Source: Ensifer adhaerens
GTDB lineage: Bacteria; Pseudomonadota; Alphaproteobacteria; Rhizobiales; Rhizobiaceae
NCBI GenBank assembly: GCA_900215285.1
Contig: OCMG01000004.1
Location: 987,501 to 1,051,500, forward strand
Reading direction: 5' to 3'
Length of the DNA: 64,000 nucleotides
The position numbers were made by a program, and so were the translations under genes. The notes beneath the pieces are model-generated. The model was not told the DNA's origin, did not search any database, and saw only the letters and a program-made list of their open reading frames with translations. Each line of letters opens with the position of its first letter. Position 1 is the stretch's first letter. Of the stretch, positions 1 to 7,914 are shown one piece after another.

Positions 1-2139
1 CTCGACGATCCGGAACTTGCGGATGCCGGTCTTGTCATTTTCGACGAGTTTCACGAGCGGTCGCTCGACGCGGATTTCGGGTTGGCGCTGGCGCTCGATG
101 CGCAGGCGGGCTTGCGGGAAGACCTGCGGATCCTCGTGATGTCGGCAACGCTGGATGTCGAGAAGGTCGGTGCGCTTCTGGAGGGCCCGCCAGTCATTAT
201 CAGTGAAGGCCGAGCCTATCCGGTCGAGATACGCCACGAAGACCGGCCGACAGGCGAGGCCGTCGAGCAGGCCGTCATCCGCGCGGTTCGAAAGGCCATT
301 GCCGAGGAGTCGGGCTCGATCCTCGCCTTCCTGCCGGGCCAGGGCGAGATCACGCGCGCGACAGAGGCATTGGGCGGGACGCTCGGCGCGGATGTGCTGG
401 TGGTTCCACTTTACGGCAACCTGACGCAGAAGGAGCAGGATCAGGCGATCCGGCCGGCTGAGCCCGGATCGCGCAAGGTCGTGCTGGCAACCTCGATTGC
501 GGAAACCTCGATTACCATTGATGGCGTCCGAATTGTCATCGATAGCGGCCTGCAGCGTATCCCGGCCTATGAGCCGGCAACGGGCATGACGCGGCTGGAA
601 ACCGTGCGCGTCTCTCGCGCCTCCGCCGACCAGCGCGCCGGGCGCGCCGGGCGAACGGAGCCGGGTATTGCGATTCGTCTCTGGCATCAGGGCCAGACGG
701 CGGCGCTCGCAGCGCATAGCGCGCCGCAGATTCTGGCATCCGATCTCTCCGGCCTCGTTCTCGACATGGCAGCCTGGGGCGTGACCGAGCCGTCGGCGTT
801 GCGATTTGCCGATCCGCCGCCGAATGCTGCCTTCCAGGAGGCACGTAATCTGCTGGTGAGTCTCGAGGCACTTGATCGTCAGGGCCGGCTGACGGAGACC
901 GGCAAGCTGATGCGCAAGCTCGGCCTGCCACCGAGACTGTCGGCGATGGTAGCGAGAACGGCGCTGCATGAACCGGCGTCGACGCTGGCAGCGGCGGAAC
1001 TCGCCGTCCTCATCACAGAGCAGGGACTTGGCGGCAACTCCATCGATCTTGAGGACCGGCTGCGCAATTTCCGCACCGACCGGGGGCCGCGGGCGCAGGC
1101 GGCAAAGAGGCTTGCCTCGCGGATTACGGCGCAGGTTGGTGGCGAGGCGACCTCTCGAAGCAAGGCGATGACGCGGCAGCCGGGGCCGCTTTTGATCCAT
1201 GCCTTTCCGGACCGCATCGCCCTGCAACGCGGCGGGCGCGGCCGGTTCGTGATGGCGAATGGACGCGGCGGCGAACTGGATGCGGAGACGCGCCTTGCGG
1301 GCGCAACCATGTTGGTGGTGGCGGACGCGACCGGGCGCGCGGGCAGGACACGCATATTGTCGGCGGCGGAGGTGACACGCAGCGAGATCGAGGAAGGGCT
1401 TCCGGGCGCTATCGTTTCCGGTACGCAGATCTATTTCGACGAGGCAAGCCGGGAGGTGCGCGCGCGCCGCTCGACACGGCTGGGCGCCATTGTCTTTGAA
1501 GAAACACCCATGCCGCGCCCATCCGGACCAGATGCGGCGGCCGTGCTGGCAGAGGGCTTGAGAAAGCTCGGGCCTCAGGTGCTGAATTTCGGCAAGGAAG
1601 CCGCCCAGCTCCGCGACCGCATCGGTTTTCTGCATCGGTCGCTTGGCGAGCCATGGCCGGATGTGAGCGATGCAGGGCTGCTGGAGACGCTGGAGGATTG
1701 GTTCGTCCCCTTCCAGAACGACACACGCGGGCTGAACGACGTTTCCCAAGCCAGCCTGCGCGACGGGTTGACGGCGCTTCTCCCGCATGGCGCGGGACGC
1801 GATCTCGAGCGGCTCGCACCGACGCATTTTGAAACGCCGGCGGGGCAGCGCCATCCGATCCAGTATGACGGGGAAGAACCGGTTCTCACCGTGCGTGTGC
1901 AGGAACTGTTCGGCCTGAAGACACATCCGGTCATTGGCGGTGGCAAACTGCCTCTCCTGCTTGAATTGACATCGCCGGCACACAGGCCCATTCAAACTAC
2001 GCGTGATTTGCCCGGTTTCTGGGCCGGATCCTGGAAAGATGTGCGGGCCGACATGCGAGGGCGCTATCCCAAGCACCCCTGGCCGGAAGACCCGGCAGCG
2101 GCCGCGCCCACCCACAGGGCCAAGCCGCGCGGAACCTGA
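1..2139 (+). CDS. hrpB: ATP-dependent helicase HrpB, 5' truncated by window edge
   Basis: DEAH-family RNA-type helicase HrpB; its cellular role in alphaproteobacteria is poorly defined. The reading frame is open from base 1, so the N-terminus with Walker A lies outside the window. Visible motifs are the DEFH Walker B box (bases 43-54), the SAT motif (142-150) and motif VI QRAGRAGR (631-654). These are followed by the helicase-associated and HrpB C-terminal domains, ending in a PWPEDPAAAAPT-type tail. The first internal ATG (base 82) lies after the DEFH box and cannot be the true start. The stop is 12 bases before actS, so the two may be cotranscribed. The family assignment is firm. Confidence 0.93.
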   Translation, partial: LDDPELADAGLVIFDEFHERSLDADFGLALALDAQAGLREDLRILVMSATLDVEKVGALLEGPPVIISEGRAYPVEIRHEDRPTGEAVEQAVIRAVRKAIAEESGSILAFLPGQGEITRATEALGGTLGADVLVVPLYGNLTQKEQDQAIRPAEPGSRKVVLATSIAETSITIDGVRIVIDSGLQRIPAYEPATGMTRLETVRVSRASADQRAGRAGRTEPGIAIRLWHQGQTAALAAHSAPQILASDLSGLVLDMAAWGVTEPSALRFADPPPNAAFQEARNLLVSLEALDRQGRLTETGKLMRKLGLPPRLSAMVARTALHEPASTLAAAELAVLITEQGLGGNSIDLEDRLRNFRTDRGPRAQAAKRLASRITAQVGGEATSRSKAMTRQPGPLLIHAFPDRIALQRGGRGRFVMANGRGGELDAETRLAGATMLVVADATGRAGRTRILSAAEVTRSEIEEGLPGAIVSGTQIYFDEASREVRARRSTRLGAIVFEETPMPRPSGPDAAAVLAEGLRKLGPQVLNFGKEAAQLRDRIGFLHRSLGEPWPDVSDAGLLETLEDWFVPFQNDTRGLNDVSQASLRDGLTALLPHGAGRDLERLAPTHFETPAGQRHPIQYDGEEPVLTVRVQELFGLKTHPVIGGGKLPLLLELTSPAHRPIQTTRDLPGFWAGSWKDVRADMRGRYPKHPWPEDPAAAAPTHRAKPRGT

Positions 2140-2151
2140 GAGGAAGACAAG

Positions 2152-3459
2152 ATGTCCGAGCCCAGCCAGAGCGAAATCAGCGACTATCGGGAAAGCCGTC
2201 GCATCCGCCTGCAAACGCTGGTCCGGCTCCGCTGGCTGGCCGTGGTCGGACAAGCTCTGACTGTCTATCTCGTTCACGTCTGGATCGCCTTCCCGCTGCC
2301 TTACATGGTTTGCGGTGCGATGATCGGCCTGCTGGCCTTCTTCAACTTCTATCTCTCCGTCCGATATCCGCCGACGCTGCGCCTTGCTCCGCAGGCTACA
2401 CTGGCGTTGCTGACGATCGATCTTCTGGAGCTCGCCGGCGTGCTCTTCATGACTGGCGGCCTGAGCAATCCGTTCGCGCCGCTGCTTTGCGTGCCGGTCA
2501 TCATCTCCTCCTCCACGCAGCCGATCCGCTACACGCTGGCGCTTGGCCTGCTCCTCATCCTGTTCGTCTCGATCCTCACCTTCTCGCCCTTCCCACTGCC
2601 CTGGTATCCGGGCGCGTCCTATACGATGCCGACCGAACTGATCATCGGCATCTGGCTGGCCATCCTGACGACGACCGCCTTTGCCGCGGTCTATTCCTAT
2701 CGCGTCTCGCTGGAGGCGATGCAGCTTTCGGAGGCGCTCGCGGCAACGGAACTGGTGCTGCAACGGGAAAATCATCTGACCCAGCTGGACGGACTGGCGG
2801 CAGCGGCAGCGCATGAACTTGGCACCCCGCTCGCCACGATCAGTCTGGTCGCCAGGGAGATGGAGCGCGAGCTTGGTCAAGACGAGCGTTACGGGGAGGA
2901 TGTGCATCTGCTGCGCAGCCAGGCGGAACGCTGCCGCGATATCTTGAGGCGCCTTACGACACTGTCGTCCGAGGAAGCAGAAGCGATGAAGCTGCTCCCG
3001 CTCTCGTCCCTGATCGAAGAGGTGACGGCCCCGCATCGGGAATTTGGCATTCGCATCATCGTCATCGAAAAGACGCCGCGCGAGACGGAACCGGTCGGCC
3101 TGCGCAATGCCGGCATCATCTACGGGCTTGGAAATCTCGTAGAGAATGCCGTGGACTACGCGCGAAACCATGTGGTGGTGGTGACAGAAGCCAGGGCCGA
3201 CAAGATCATCGTTACGATAGAAGATGATGGCGAGGGCTACTCGCCCGATATCCTGCAACGGATCGGCGAACCCTATGTGACGTCGCGAAGCCGGGACGAC
3301 AACGCCGGCGGTCTTGGCCTTGGCCTCTTCATCGCCAAGACGCTGCTGGAACGGTCCGGCGCGCGCCTGAGTTTCGGAAACAGTTCCGGAGAAACGGGCG
3401 GCGCACGGGTCACTGTCGAATGGCCGCGACACCGGATGGATGTTTCTCGCGCGAAATGA
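2152..3459 (+). CDS. actS: ActS/RegB/PrrB-type redox sensor histidine kinase
   Basis: Membrane histidine kinase of the RegB/PrrB/ActS family, which senses redox state and phosphorylates ActR/RegA to control energy, carbon and nitrogen genes. It is 435 residues long with about six hydrophobic segments in the first 190 residues. The family's quinone-associated motif GGLSNPF is at residues 102-108. The H-box HELGTPLATI has the phosphoacceptor His at 221. The conserved redox cysteine of the dimerisation region is Cys261 (QAERCRDI). The ATPase domain has an N-box (GNLVENAVDYA) and a G-box (GGLGLGLFIAK). The start has a strong AGGAAG ribosome site. actR follows after about 35 bases, as expected. 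Confidence 0.95.
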   Translation: MSEPSQSEISDYRESRRIRLQTLVRLRWLAVVGQALTVYLVHVWIAFPLPYMVCGAMIGLLAFFNFYLSVRYPPTLRLAPQATLALLTIDLLELAGVLFMTGGLSNPFAPLLCVPVIISSSTQPIRYTLALGLLLILFVSILTFSPFPLPWYPGASYTMPTELIIGIWLAILTTTAFAAVYSYRVSLEAMQLSEALAATELVLQRENHLTQLDGLAAAAAHELGTPLATISLVAREMERELGQDERYGEDVHLLRSQAERCRDILRRLTTLSSEEAEAMKLLPLSSLIEEVTAPHREFGIRIIVIEKTPRETEPVGLRNAGIIYGLGNLVENAVDYARNHVVVVTEARADKIIVTIEDDGEGYSPDILQRIGEPYVTSRSRDDNAGGLGLGLFIAKTLLERSGARLSFGNSSGETGGARVTVEWPRHRMDVSRAK

Positions 3460-3495
3460 CTTTACGTAAATGGCTGACGGGGCCTATAGAACTTG

Positions 3496-4092
3496 ATGAA
3501 TGCAATCCTGACAGCAAATCTCAAGAACAACACGGCTGTTTCTCCCATGACAGATGACGCAATCGGCCCTGACAACTCGCTTCTGATCGTTGATGACGAC
3601 GCTCCCTTCATTCGCCGCTTGGCGAAAGCGATGGAGAGCCGCGGATTTGCGGTCGAAAGTGCGGAATCGGTCAGCGAAGGCATCAGCCGCGCCCGCGCGC
3701 GGCCGCCGCATTATGCTGTCGTGGATCTGCGGCTTGGCGACGGCAACGGGCTCGATGTCATTGCTGCGATCCGCCAGAACAAGGCCGACGCCCGCGTCAT
3801 CGTGCTGACCGGCTATGGCAATATCGCCACCGCCGTGAATGCAGTGAAGCTGGGTGCAGAAGATTATCTCGCCAAGCCAGCCGATGCGGATGAAATCTAT
3901 GCGGCTCTGGTTAGAAGCCCCGGTGACAAGGTCGAGCCACCGGAGAACCCGATGTCGGCAGACCGGGTCCGCTGGGAACATATTCAGCGCGTCTACGAAA
4001 TGTGCGAGCGCAATGTGTCAGAGACGGCACGGCGGCTGAACATGCATCGCCGCACGCTGCAGCGCATTCTCGCCAAGCGCGCGCCGAAGTGA
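3496..4092 (+). CDS. actR: ActR/RegA-type response regulator
   Basis: Response regulator paired with ActS. It has an N-terminal receiver domain (acidic pocket in LIVDDDAPF; phosphoacceptor Asp in VVDLRLGDG, residue 77 from this start) and a short C-terminal Fis-type helix-turn-helix (ETARRLNMHRRTLQRIL), the RegA/ActR architecture. The start is uncertain. An ATG at 3496 (preceded by an in-frame TTG) gives 198 residues, and an ATG at 3547 (MTDDAIGPDN) gives 181, closer to the usual 180-190 of the family. Neither has a clear Shine-Dalgarno sequence. The gene follows actS directly on the same strand and is probably transcribed with it. Confidence 0.94.
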   Translation: MNAILTANLKNNTAVSPMTDDAIGPDNSLLIVDDDAPFIRRLAKAMESRGFAVESAESVSEGISRARARPPHYAVVDLRLGDGNGLDVIAAIRQNKADARVIVLTGYGNIATAVNAVKLGAEDYLAKPADADEIYAALVRSPGDKVEPPENPMSADRVRWEHIQRVYEMCERNVSETARRLNMHRRTLQRILAKRAPK

Positions 4093-4098
4093 ACGACT

Positions 4099-4605
4099 TC
4101 AGCCTTCGTCCCACGACGGAGGCAACGGCCGGCCGGTGTCCAACGACAGTTCCGCCATCAAAAGCCTTTGCGCCGCCATGCGGGAGAAGTTCAGCGTGAC
4201 CGATTTGCGCGCGGCAGGCGGCAGCTTGTGCTCCGGTGCGTCGCGGATGATGTGGGCCTCGTAACCGTCTGAGAGAAACAGTCCACAGTCTTGCGGGAAA
4301 ATCTCCAGCGGCACGTCCTTGTGAGTCGCGAAGAAGAGACGGTCGCAGTGCTGGCGATAGTCCGGCCATTTACGATCGACGCGGAAATCCTCGATCGAAG
4401 ATTTGATCTCCACGATCCAGATTTCGCCCTTGGGCGTCAGCGCAATCAGATCGGCGCGGCGGCCACTGGAAAGCGAGAGTTCGGGAAGAACAGCAAGCCG
4501 CATGGCATGAAGCAGGCGCTGCACGCCCCGACGCACCAGCATGGCGCGTTCCGACTGCCGCCCGTCGATCAGCGGGTGAGAATCATGCAAGTTGAGAATT
4601 GGCAT
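4099..4605 (-). CDS. MmcB-family DNA repair protein
   Basis: Protein of 168 residues resembling the MmcB family of alphaproteobacterial DNA-damage proteins, first noted in Caulobacter. It carries a restriction-endonuclease-like core: a GRRADLIAL strand, then IWIVEIKSS, matching a D-x(n)-E-x-K nuclease-fold signature, followed by DFRVDRKWPDY and YRQHCDRLFFA. I chose the ATG at 4605 (MPILNLHDSHPL) because longer upstream reading has no family resemblance and an AAGG-like site precedes it. It is convergent with actR with a six-base gap. Repair function is inferred from family membership only; nuclease activity is not established. Confidence 0.8.
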   Translation of the reverse strand: MPILNLHDSHPLIDGRQSERAMLVRRGVQRLLHAMRLAVLPELSLSSGRRADLIALTPKGEIWIVEIKSSIEDFRVDRKWPDYRQHCDRLFFATHKDVPLEIFPQDCGLFLSDGYEAHIIRDAPEHKLPPAARKSVTLNFSRMAAQRLLMAELSLDTGRPLPPSWDEG

Positions 4606-4733
4606 GAAGAGACCTTGGCACGAATCGGGTTCTGTTGCAAAAAAACCCGCAGCGGGCATTTTTGGGCGATTCGGCCCATGCGAGTCCCACGCTCGCCTTG
4701 CAATCGAGTAGCCTCTGTAAAATAACGAATGAA

Positions 4734-4765
4734 CCGGTTCTGCACGGACATGAAAGTCCGGCCGG
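4734..4765 (+). other. Hairpin in the 5' leader of the L,D-transpeptidase gene
   Basis: A stacked inverted repeat lies just before the next gene: CCGG (4734-4737) pairs with CCGG (4762-4765), and CGGAC (4745-4749) pairs with GTCCG (4756-4760) around a short ATGAAA loop. It ends 27 bases before the ATG and is followed by GGCAACCCTCCGAC. It may fold in the leader RNA. I cannot match it to a known riboswitch class. Confidence 0.3.
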
Positions 4766-4792
4766 CAACCCTCCGACTTCAAGAGATTACCC

Positions 4793-5446
4793 ATGCGGCC
4801 GCGCAACACGACTAAAATTCTCGGCATTTTCGCCGCCCTCGCCATTTCCGGTTTTGCTTCCGCCTCGCTGGCGGCGCCGACCGAACCCGGCAGCCCGGTT
4901 CCCGACGTCTATGGCAAGATTATAGACAACGGCTTCCAGCTTCCCGCGATCCCGATACAGAAGCTCGACAAGAAGTTCCATCGCCAGATCGTCGATTTCC
5001 AGACGAAGGAGAGCCCCGGCACGATCATCGTGAACACGCGTGAGCGCTTCCTTTATTACGTGCTGTCCGGCGGCAAGGCCGTTCGCTACGGTATCGGCGT
5101 CGGCAAGCAGGGCTTCGCATGGTCCGGCACGGCCTATGTTGCCTGGAAGCAGGAATGGCCGACCTGGCATCCGCCAAAGGAAATGGCGTCCCGCAAGCCT
5201 GAAGTCGCCAAGTATGTTGAAGATGGCATGAACCCGGGCGTCACCAACCCGCTCGGCGCACGCGCCATGTATCTCTTCAATGAAAAGGGCCAGGATACGC
5301 TGTTCCGCCTGCACGGCACGCCGGAATGGTCTTCCATCGGCACCGCCGCCTCCTCGGGCTGCATCCGACTGATCAACCAGGATGTCATCGACCTCTATAG
5401 CCGCGTCCGTCCGGGCCGCAACACCAAGGTCGTCGTCATTCAGTAA
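4793..5446 (+). CDS. L,D-transpeptidase (ErfK/YbiS/YcfS/YnhG family)
   Basis: Periplasmic enzyme of 217 residues with a YkuD catalytic domain, which makes 3-3 peptidoglycan cross-links or anchors proteins to peptidoglycan. An N-terminal signal peptide is visible (basic start, hydrophobic ILGIFAALAISGFASASLAA). The domain holds the family signature with His174 (RLHGTPE) and the catalytic Cys190 in SSGCIRL. Several paralogues are usual in rhizobia, which rely heavily on L,D-cross-links, so I give no gene symbol. The gene stands alone, with a strong terminator 30 bases after the stop. The 187-base upstream gap must hold its promoter. Confidence 0.92.
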   Translation: MRPRNTTKILGIFAALAISGFASASLAAPTEPGSPVPDVYGKIIDNGFQLPAIPIQKLDKKFHRQIVDFQTKESPGTIIVNTRERFLYYVLSGGKAVRYGIGVGKQGFAWSGTAYVAWKQEWPTWHPPKEMASRKPEVAKYVEDGMNPGVTNPLGARAMYLFNEKGQDTLFRLHGTPEWSSIGTAASSGCIRLINQDVIDLYSRVRPGRNTKVVVIQ

Positions 5447-5476
5447 GGCAATTTCGCCTCACGCTCTTGAAACGGA

Positions 5477-5512
5477 AAAGCCCGCGATCCTGATTGGATC
5501 GCGGGCTTTATC
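5477..5512 (+). terminator. Rho-independent terminator of the L,D-transpeptidase gene
   Basis: Perfect 14-bp stem, AAAGCCCGCGATCC (5477-5490) pairing with GGATCGCGGGCTTT (5496-5509) around TGATT. The A-rich and T-rich ends let it act in both directions. Confidence 0.88.
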
Positions 5513-5532
5513 ATGTCCGACGTTCTTCGGGC

Positions 5533-5638
5533 TCAGAGCGTTTCACCTTCTAATGGAAACGCTGAAACGCTCTATCTCTTTGTTTTCACGCATTTCCGGA
5601 CGGAAAACCGCTACGCACTTTTCCTGGAAGTGCTCTAG
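5533..5638. repeat. RIME1-like rhizobial intergenic mosaic element
   Basis: About 105 bases made of two palindromic parts. The first has an 11-bp perfect inverted repeat, AGAGCGTTTCA (5535-5545) with TGAAACGCTCT (5563-5573). The second contains CGGACGGAAAACCGC and a 6-bp hairpin, GCACTT (5615-5620) with AAGTGC (5628-5633). Composition and layout match my recollection of RIME1 elements scattered between genes in Rhizobium, Sinorhizobium and Agrobacterium. Its right end (CTCTAG) overlaps the glcB stop codon on the minus strand. Confidence 0.8.
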
Positions 5639-7803
5639 CCGGCGCGCTTGGCCTTCAGTTCCAGACGGCGGCGATGAAGGACCGGCTCGGTATAGCCGTT
5701 CGGCTGCTCGAGGCCCTTGAGCACGAGCTCGAGCGCGGCCTGGAACGCGACGGAGCCGTCATAGTTTGCCGCCATCGGCGTATAGAGCGGGTCATCCGAG
5801 TTCTGCTTGTCGACGACAACGGCCATGCGCTTCATCGTTTCGAGGATCTGCGCCTCGGTGACGACGCCGTGGCGCAGCCAGTTGGCCATGTGCTGCGAGG
5901 AGATGCGCAGCGTCGCACGGTCTTCCATCAGGCCGATATTGTTGATGTCCGGAACCTTGGAGCAGCCGACGCCCTGGTCGATCCAGCGCACGACATAGCC
6001 CAGAATCCCTTGCGCGTTGTTATCCAGTTCCTTCTGGATATCCTCCGGGCTCCAGTTCGGACGCGATGCGACCGGGACGGAGAGGATATCGGAGAGCTTG
6101 GCGCGGTCGCGCTTGCGCAATCCGTCCTGCACATGAGCGACGTTGACGCTGTGGTAATGCGTGGCATGGAGCGTCGCTGCGGTCGGAGACGGAACCCAGG
6201 CCGTGTTGGCGCCGGCCTTCGGATGCGCGATCTTCTGTTCGAGCATCGCCGCCATCAGGTCCGGCATGGCCCACATGCCCTTGCCGATCTGTGCGCGGCC
6301 GGAGAGGCCGCATTCCAGGCCGATATCGACGTTCCAGTTCTCATAAGCCGCAATCCAGGCGGCCTGCTTCATATCGCCCTTGCGGATCATCGGGCCCGCT
6401 TCCATCGACGTGTGCATCTCGTCGCCGGTGCGGTCGAGGAAGCCGGTGTTGATGAAGACGACGCGCTCGCGGGCGGCGCGAATGCATTCCTTGAGGTTGA
6501 CCGTGGTACGGCGCTCCTCGTCCATGATGCCCATCTTCATCGTGTTCGGGGCCATGCCGAGCGCCTGTTCGACGCGAGAGAAGATCTCGCATGCAAAGGC
6601 GACCTCTTCCGGGCCATGCATCTTCGGCTTGACGACATACATGGAGCCCGCGCGAGAATTCATGCGGCGGCCGTTGGACCCAAGATCATGCAGCGCGATG
6701 AGGCCCGTGACGAGCGCATCCAGGATGCCTTCCGGAACCTCGCGGCCGCCGTCGAAGGTGATGGCCGGGTTCGTCATCAGGTGGCCGACATTGCGGACCA
6801 GCATCAGCGAGCGGCCGGGAAGCGACGCGGGCGCGCCCTTGGTGTCGAGGAAGTCGACATCAGAGTTGAGCTTGCGGGTGAAGGTTTTGCCGCCCTTGGT
6901 GACCTCTTCAGTGAGGTCACCCTTCATCAGGCCGAGCCAGTTGCGATAGACGCCGACCTTGTCTTCGGCATCGACGGCGGCGACCGAATCCTCGCAGTCC
7001 ATGATCGTGGTGATGGCCGATTCAACGATGACGTCGGAAATATGCGCCGGATCGGTCTTGCCGATGGCGGACGTCGCGTCGATTTCGACGATCAGATAGA
7101 GATTGTTGCGGGTGAGAACCAGCGCGGTCGGTGCTTCCGGCGTGCCGCGATAGCCGGCGAACTGGTACGGATCGGCGGGGCCGGTCGTGCCGTTCGGCGT
7201 GGCAATCAGAAGCGCGCCGTCCTTGATCGAGAAGCCCTGCGCCACGCTCCAGCTTTCGCCGGCGAGCGGAACCGAGCGGTCGAGGAAATCGCGTGCCCAG
7301 GCAATGACCTTGCCGCCGCGAACCGGATTGTAGCCTTTGCCCTTTTCAGCGCCATCAGTTTCCGGAATGGCGTCCGTGCCGTAAAGTGCATCATAGAGCG
7401 AACCCCAGCGGGCATTGGCGGCGTTCAGCGCATAGCGCGCGTTGGAAACGGGAACGACGAGCTGCGGGCCGGCAATTTCAGCGATTTCCGGATCGACATT
7501 GTCGGTCGCGACCTGAAAATCCGGACCTTCCGGCTGGATATAGCCGATCTCGCGGAGATAGGCCTCATAGGCCGCCATGTCCGAAGGCGCGCCGTGCTTG
7601 CGATACCAGTCGTCGAGCTTCGCCTGGAAGGCATCGCGCTTTTCGAGAAGCGCGCGGTTCTTCGGTGCCAATTCCGTGATTATCGCGGCCATCGACTTGA
7701 AGAAAGCGTCCGCATCGACCCCGGTGCCCGGGATCGCCTCGTTGACGATGAAGTCGTGAAGCTCGCTGTCGATCTTCAGCCCGTTCTTGTCGATCATGCC
7801 CAT
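5635..7803 (-). CDS. glcB: Malate synthase G
   Basis: Condenses glyoxylate with acetyl-CoA to malate in the glyoxylate bypass; cytosolic. From the ATG at 7803, with a good GGGAG site upstream, the protein is 722 residues, the normal size for the monomeric G isoform. An upstream in-frame reading to 7863 is unsupported. Recognisable conserved stretches include [16 protein letters not shown], the [14 protein letters not shown] region, [16 protein letters not shown] and ETMHTSM-like [13 protein letters not shown]. No isocitrate lyase gene is in the window. The stop codon TAG lies inside the end of a RIME1-like repeat, so the last codons may have been reshaped by that element. Confidence 0.97.
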   Translation of the reverse strand: MGMIDKNGLKIDSELHDFIVNEAIPGTGVDADAFFKSMAAIITELAPKNRALLEKRDAFQAKLDDWYRKHGAPSDMAAYEAYLREIGYIQPEGPDFQVATDNVDPEIAEIAGPQLVVPVSNARYALNAANARWGSLYDALYGTDAIPETDGAEKGKGYNPVRGGKVIAWARDFLDRSVPLAGESWSVAQGFSIKDGALLIATPNGTTGPADPYQFAGYRGTPEAPTALVLTRNNLYLIVEIDATSAIGKTDPAHISDVIVESAITTIMDCEDSVAAVDAEDKVGVYRNWLGLMKGDLTEEVTKGGKTFTRKLNSDVDFLDTKGAPASLPGRSLMLVRNVGHLMTNPAITFDGGREVPEGILDALVTGLIALHDLGSNGRRMNSRAGSMYVVKPKMHGPEEVAFACEIFSRVEQALGMAPNTMKMGIMDEERRTTVNLKECIRAARERVVFINTGFLDRTGDEMHTSMEAGPMIRKGDMKQAAWIAAYENWNVDIGLECGLSGRAQIGKGMWAMPDLMAAMLEQKIAHPKAGANTAWVPSPTAATLHATHYHSVNVAHVQDGLRKRDRAKLSDILSVPVASRPNWSPEDIQKELDNNAQGILGYVVRWIDQGVGCSKVPDINNIGLMEDRATLRISSQHMANWLRHGVVTEAQILETMKRMAVVVDKQNSDDPLYTPMAANYDGSVAFQAALELVLKGLEQPNGYTEPVLHRRRLELKAKRAG

Positions 7804-7914
7804 GATAACGCTCCCGTCAGATACAATTGCAGCATTTATAGCGCACTCTCTGCCAAGCGCCATTGCCGGTCAATGGGGCAATAATGCCAAAGATTTTCGC
7901 CAGATTGGCGAAGA

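Noticed and set aside
5674..7884. Plus-strand open frame of 736 codons opposite malate synthase
   Set aside because: Shadow of glcB: no family motif and no ribosome site; glcB is unmistakable on the other strand.
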